Assembly (NCBI GenBank): GCA_002500745.1 | Contig: DLST01000015.1 | Coordinates: 165,587 to 229,586, forward strand | DNA from: Sphingobacterium sp. UBA7855 | Lineage (GTDB): Bacteria > Bacteroidota > Bacteroidia > Sphingobacteriales > Sphingobacteriaceae | Reading direction: 5' to 3' | DNA: 64,000 bases | In this document: positions 60,677-64,000 of the stretch, piece after piece | Position numbering within the stretch: the first letter of the stretch is position 1 | Layout of the letters: every line of letters starts with the position of its first letter | Notes under the pieces: generated by a model | Databases searched by the model: none | Told to the model about the DNA's origin: nothing | What the model saw: the letters and a program-made list of their open reading frames with translations, nothing else | Position numbers and translations under genes: made by a program

Positions 60677-62155
60677 ATGCGCCAAATTATTTACACAAAA
60701 GCTATCCTTATTGCGCTAGGATGTAGCCTATTGTCTTCTTGCCTAAAAAAAGATCTTTACCAAGGCAGTAAGCGCGAAGATGGAAAAGAAGTATCACCTC
60801 CAGATAACGGCGAAAATGCAAACCGATACGTCTACCCTTTTGCTGACGAAAAGACGGGACAGGAAGCGGAGATCATCATCGAACTTCAGCCTGGACACGG
60901 GATAACAGAAACGCCAATTGTAAACATTCCGCCACTAAAATATAACAAGAGCTTATTATTTATGCTGACACAGGACGACTGTAAGCAATCGGCATTCAGC
61001 ATGACCTGGGCAGCCATTAATGGTAAACAGATTGATCGCTCGGACATCAAACGGAAATATTATTTTGATATCGAACACCTGGAAGCCGATGATATGCCGC
61101 CAAACAGCTTTCTGCTGGGCAAAACACTGGGCAGCACGGATGGTTTTGGCAATGAGGTCAGGTTCCATTTCACCACCACGCTGGCCCCGGAATGGGCCTT
61201 TATGGATGACCCAACAGTCGTAAAGAAAGGCTTTACGGAAAATTTCTTCCGCTTTTATATGAAAGCTGGACTTCGATGGAATAATGTGATCGAAATGATT
61301 AACGATGGAAATGCCATTGCATTCCACGACCTCAATACCACCGCAGTCAACACTGTTGACTCGCTGATCAAGCATTTTGACCAGGCACAACAAATCACTA
61401 ATAAACGATTGAATGGACGAAACATCAAGTTTTTGGCCGAGCCCAATGGAAATAAATCGTACCTACAGGCGGCACTTGGCTTTCCGGCAATTCAGACCAT
61501 GACGGCACAGACCGGCGCCGATAAGCTCATCCCGTACCAGGTCAATTCGTCCCTAAACCAAAAGACTTTGGCCCGGGTATTTGTCAATCGCGCTGCTGAG
61601 GTAGAAAAGCTGGTCAACGATGCTGCCGCAAAAGATGTGGCTAACCGCGAGGCAGTCCATATTGGTGTGCACGAAACGGATCAGGACTGGGCTCAGCTCC
61701 TGCTCTGGCTCAACGATACCTATGGAAAAGACGGCAAGGACATCTTGTGGTTTCCTTCACAAGAGGAGTATTACGAATACAACTACAACCGACAAAACAG
61801 CCTGGTCAGCAGCCGTATCGACGGGAATAAGTTGATCGTGAACGTCAAATTACCGAATAAAGCGGATTTCTACTACCATGCGCTAACATTAAATATCAGC
61901 GGATTAGACAAAAATAGCATCAAATCCATCTCGTCAAATGATGCTGTAACAGGGCTCACCTACGGCAATTTTGACAAGGGCATCAGTGTTAATATAGACT
62001 GCCGCACATTTATACGGCAACATGCAACACACTATGTCGATCGCTATCTCGCTAAAAAATCTGCCGCAAACCTGTTAGATGCAAAGTATCATGTCCATGC
62101 GCTAAAAGATTCGGATGAAAAGAAAAAGCTGCTTCGCGCACTGGGTATAGAGTAA
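60677..62155 (+). CDS. Lipoprotein of unknown function
   Basis: Protein of 492 residues from the ATG at 60677 (an in-frame TTG at 60671 adds two residues). The lipobox is LLSSC at about residue 22, followed by an acidic, Gly/Asn-rich linker. The body has LLFMLTQDDCKQSAFSMTWAAIN near residue 95, AIAFHDLN near 215 and AVHIGVHETDQDW near 330. The TQDD and HDLN segments loosely recall the metal site of NodB-type polysaccharide deacetylases, but the match is weak. The C-terminal third looks like a beta-rich domain. It is divergent from the export operon, so a role in processing the surface polymer is possible but unproven. Confidence 0.6.
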   Translation: MRQIIYTKAILIALGCSLLSSCLKKDLYQGSKREDGKEVSPPDNGENANRYVYPFADEKTGQEAEIIIELQPGHGITETPIVNIPPLKYNKSLLFMLTQDDCKQSAFSMTWAAINGKQIDRSDIKRKYYFDIEHLEADDMPPNSFLLGKTLGSTDGFGNEVRFHFTTTLAPEWAFMDDPTVVKKGFTENFFRFYMKAGLRWNNVIEMINDGNAIAFHDLNTTAVNTVDSLIKHFDQAQQITNKRLNGRNIKFLAEPNGNKSYLQAALGFPAIQTMTAQTGADKLIPYQVNSSLNQKTLARVFVNRAAEVEKLVNDAAAKDVANREAVHIGVHETDQDWAQLLLWLNDTYGKDGKDILWFPSQEEYYEYNYNRQNSLVSSRIDGNKLIVNVKLPNKADFYYHALTLNISGLDKNSIKSISSNDAVTGLTYGNFDKGISVNIDCRTFIRQHATHYVDRYLAKKSAANLLDAKYHVHALKDSDEKKKLLRALGIE

Positions 62156-62237
62156 AGAATCACAGCGGAAAGAGTGGCCATTTATGGGACACCGTGGAGC
62201 GGAAAAACGCCTTGTTATAAAAATGAGAAGTTAACAT

Positions 62238-62259
62238 TGCAGGAATTTGTACGCCTGCA
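62238..62259. terminator. Short hairpin between convergent genes
   Basis: TGCAGG (62238-62243) and CCTGCA (62254-62259) form a 6-bp stem in the 142-bp gap between the lipoprotein stop at 62155 and the convergent peptidase stop at 62298. U tracts are weak, so terminator function is uncertain. Confidence 0.3.
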
Positions 62260-62297
62260 GTAGGCTCCAGTAAATTTTTACAATACATATTGCTTCA

Positions 62298-63848
62298 TTA
62301 ACGTTTCTTGATCATGCCGCGATCTGGCCGGGTGTTTATCACCCCATTGTCCAGCATACGATATCGCTTTATACTTACCCTATTGATGGAAGCTCTGGTG
62401 GTAATACTTGGCGCAGCATCGTTCAGCGCTGTGGCCAACATGGTCTCTCTCTTATCCCCCACATCGTTAAATACGTCGTCTGGCACATTAGCGTTATTGG
62501 GAACAAGTCCGTCCCAGTATTCGGACTCACCCTTGGCATTTCTTAACATAAAAGAAACAGGCCAATATTCCGCTTTTAGAGTGCGTTTATATAAGATATC
62601 TTGAAGAAAAAATCCTACTGGTTTGCCATAAGTACGGGATGAAGAGCCTATAACTTGTACCTGAAGATAGGGCTTAAGCACATTGATTAGCATTTCGGAA
62701 GCAGATGCTGTATTTTCACTTACCAAAAAATAAACTTTACTGAGTTGAAGTGAACTTGTTCCTTTGAAATAGGTGTCAAGAAAATCATTCCTTAAACTTC
62801 CGGCAGCACTTGACTTTAAATACGTATTCGTTTCGTAGGTCAACATCAATTGCTTACCCGGAATTGTCCCAGCAATCTTATCAGCAATATACACTGCCGC
62901 ATCCACATAACCACCACCATTATAACGGAGATCTACAATTAGACTTCTTATTTTTTGGTTGTCTTTGGCACCACTTTCAAATTTTTTGAAAACCGCATCT
63001 ATATTTTGTTGATTATCATTATTAGCTTCGATTTTCTCAAAGGAGGATAAAGCAAGATAACCGATATTATTCCCTGCATTTTCAAAGATGGTATCTTTAT
63101 AAATCGGGTTGACGACATATTCGTTGCCATAATTTATTGATTTTGTGAAAACGCTGCCGTCCTGCCGCAGCACTTCCAGTTTCATGGAACCACCGTCTAA
63201 GGCGGAATTTAAACGACTCATCATGTTATCAAGCGCCGTTTGATCACTCACCTGGCATCGCCGATTATCTCCTTCCCCGCTACAGGTAACGGGCACAGAA
63301 AAATTTGCGTCATCACCTATTTTGGAAATCATATCAGAACGCCGGAAACCTGCTTTTTGAGCGGGCGACCCGCCCTCTACGAAGTATAGTATAGGACGTG
63401 CAACTTTCTCATCAGTAGTGCCCAATTGAAAGAAAAGACCAAAACCATTCTGTGTGTCCATCTTGAGGGGATTTGCACCCCGGGTTCCTGTACTATAGCC
63501 TCCAACGCCTTGAATATACGAAAATCGGTCAAATACGCCACCTGGATAGGCCGCATGTGCTGGAGTCAATCGCTTGAGTGCGGCAAGTACATCATCGGCA
63601 GAACCATATTGATCGGTAAACTTGGATGGATCGGATGTGTAGTCGGGAATGGACGTTTCCCAAAGGGAATACAACTTGTAATATTTATAAACATCATCCT
63701 TTATTGACTGCGTTTCGGTACGCTCGTTAATAACGGGCTCGGGTTCTGGCTCAGGTTTAGGGTTATCCTTTTTACAGGAAAAGACAACCAGCCCTGTCAG
63801 TGCGATACCAACAAACTTCCCCACTCGGATTAAAGTCTTTAATTTCAT
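62298..63848 (-). CDS. S41 family peptidase lipoprotein with PDZ domain
   Basis: C-terminal-processing-type protease of 516 residues. The lipobox is LVVFSCKKD with Cys at about 25, followed by a Pro/Glu linker (KPEPEPEP). A helical region precedes a PDZ domain (about 135-235, VARPILYFVEGGSPAQKAGFRRSDMISKIG). The S41 core has IRSLIVDLRYNGGGYVDAAVYIADKI, the nucleophile Ser in VSENTASASEMLINVL and the Lys in SSRTYGKPVGFF. It likely acts in the periplasm or at the outer membrane on protein C-termini. It is a single gene with a good promoter, and nothing ties it directly to polysaccharide genes. Confidence 0.92.
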   Translation of the reverse strand: MKLKTLIRVGKFVGIALTGLVVFSCKKDNPKPEPEPEPVINERTETQSIKDDVYKYYKLYSLWETSIPDYTSDPSKFTDQYGSADDVLAALKRLTPAHAAYPGGVFDRFSYIQGVGGYSTGTRGANPLKMDTQNGFGLFFQLGTTDEKVARPILYFVEGGSPAQKAGFRRSDMISKIGDDANFSVPVTCSGEGDNRRCQVSDQTALDNMMSRLNSALDGGSMKLEVLRQDGSVFTKSINYGNEYVVNPIYKDTIFENAGNNIGYLALSSFEKIEANNDNQQNIDAVFKKFESGAKDNQKIRSLIVDLRYNGGGYVDAAVYIADKIAGTIPGKQLMLTYETNTYLKSSAAGSLRNDFLDTYFKGTSSLQLSKVYFLVSENTASASEMLINVLKPYLQVQVIGSSSRTYGKPVGFFLQDILYKRTLKAEYWPVSFMLRNAKGESEYWDGLVPNNANVPDDVFNDVGDKRETMLATALNDAAPSITTRASINRVSIKRYRMLDNGVINTRPDRGMIKKR

Positions 63849-63867
63849 AGTTGAAACATGTGTAAAA

Positions 63868-63897
63868 CAAACATAAAAAATTTAATCCTATCTGCAA
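63868..63897 (-). promoter_or_regulatory. Promoter of the S41 peptidase gene
   Basis: On the minus strand TTG (63897-63895), 19 nt, then TATGTTTG (63875-63868), a good TAnnTTTG promoter. Transcription should start near 63864, giving about a 16-nt leader before the ATG at 63848. Confidence 0.7.
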
Positions 63898-63903
63898 TAA
63901 AAA

Positions 63904-63937
63904 AAACACGCTAGCCATGGGGAGTGCCAGCGTGTTT
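63904..63937 (-). terminator. Strong intrinsic terminator for a gene beyond the right edge
   Basis: AAACACGCTAGC (63904-63915) and GCCAGCGTGTTT (63926-63937) pair over 12 bp; the one odd position is a G-U pair in minus-strand RNA. In the minus direction it is followed by a run of T. No minus-strand gene precedes it in the window, so it ends transcription coming from beyond 64000. Confidence 0.85.
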
Positions 63938-64000
63938 ACTACCTATTGAAAAACGTTAGAATAACAACCCATCCTAGAGAAAGTTTTAAAAAAGATAAAA

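Noticed and set aside
1-64000. tRNA, rRNA, insertion sequences, prophage or conjugative genes
   Set aside because: None seen by reading: no transposase, integrase or relaxase motifs, no CCA-ended cloverleaf candidates noticed. A tRNA scan was not possible.

Overview
The window looks like Bacteroidota DNA, most likely Sphingobacteriaceae (a Sphingobacterium-like genome); the genus is inference. Support: GldK- and GldN-like proteins, a 7TMR-DISM/HisKA_2 sensor kinase, lipoproteins with short Cys-containing leaders, almost no Shine-Dalgarno sequences, and repeated matches to the Bacteroidota promoter pattern (TTTG or TTG, about 19-21 nt, then TAnnTTTG). It is a surface-polysaccharide region: two separate export-and-assembly clusters plus accessory loci. 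No tRNA, rRNA, CRISPR array or insertion sequence was seen.

Left end (1-6.3 kb, minus strand): a WbpM/CapD-type dehydratase cut by the window edge, a sugar-1-phosphate nucleotidyltransferase, and a three-gene unit of small outer-membrane barrel, GldK/PorK-like lipoprotein and GldN/PorN-like protein. PorL and PorM, normally between K and N, are absent.

Cluster 1 (6.3-23.8 kb, minus strand): UDP-glucose dehydrogenase, then a winged-helix regulator heading a long, tightly packed operon. The operon encodes a UDP-GlcNAc C4-epimerase and C6-dehydrogenase pair (UDP-HexNAcA), acetyltransferase, Wzx, Wzy, a beta-helix protein, three glycosyltransferases, a WbpK/V-like reductase, a WbpL/WecA-like initiating transferase, a WxcM-like cupin, and Wza and Wzc, the latter with a Gly-Tyr repeat tail. 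The regulator's promoter lies inside a perfect 10-bp inverted repeat. Wza and Wzc have a second, internal promoter.

Middle (24-32.6 kb): two paralogous 163-residue membrane-anchored proteins of unknown function bracket a sensor kinase/response regulator pair. Next is a HigBA-type toxin-antitoxin locus whose toxin frame is broken at a T7 run. A minus-strand unit follows with two tandem cytidylyltransferase paralogues and ManC, then a DEDD exonuclease and a second WecA-like transferase.

Cluster 2 (32.8-60.4 kb, minus strand): read from its promoter it encodes a six-SLBB export protein, a Wzz-like protein, a complete legionaminic-acid-type nonulosonic acid pathway with an NTP-transferase of the PtmE/LegX type, Gfo/Idh and SDR oxidoreductases, a glycosyltransferase, Wzx, Wzy, a sialyltransferase-like enzyme, another glycosyltransferase, a WbpG-HisH-HisF amidotransferase trio, FnlA-FnlB-FnlC (UDP-L-FucNAc) and a WbuB-like transferase. 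The best reading is a polymer or O-antigen containing a legionaminic-type sugar and L-FucNAc carrying an acetamidino group (L-FucNAm).

Right end (60.7-64 kb): a divergent lipoprotein of unknown function and an S41 peptidase lipoprotein, then a strong terminator for a minus-strand gene beyond the window.
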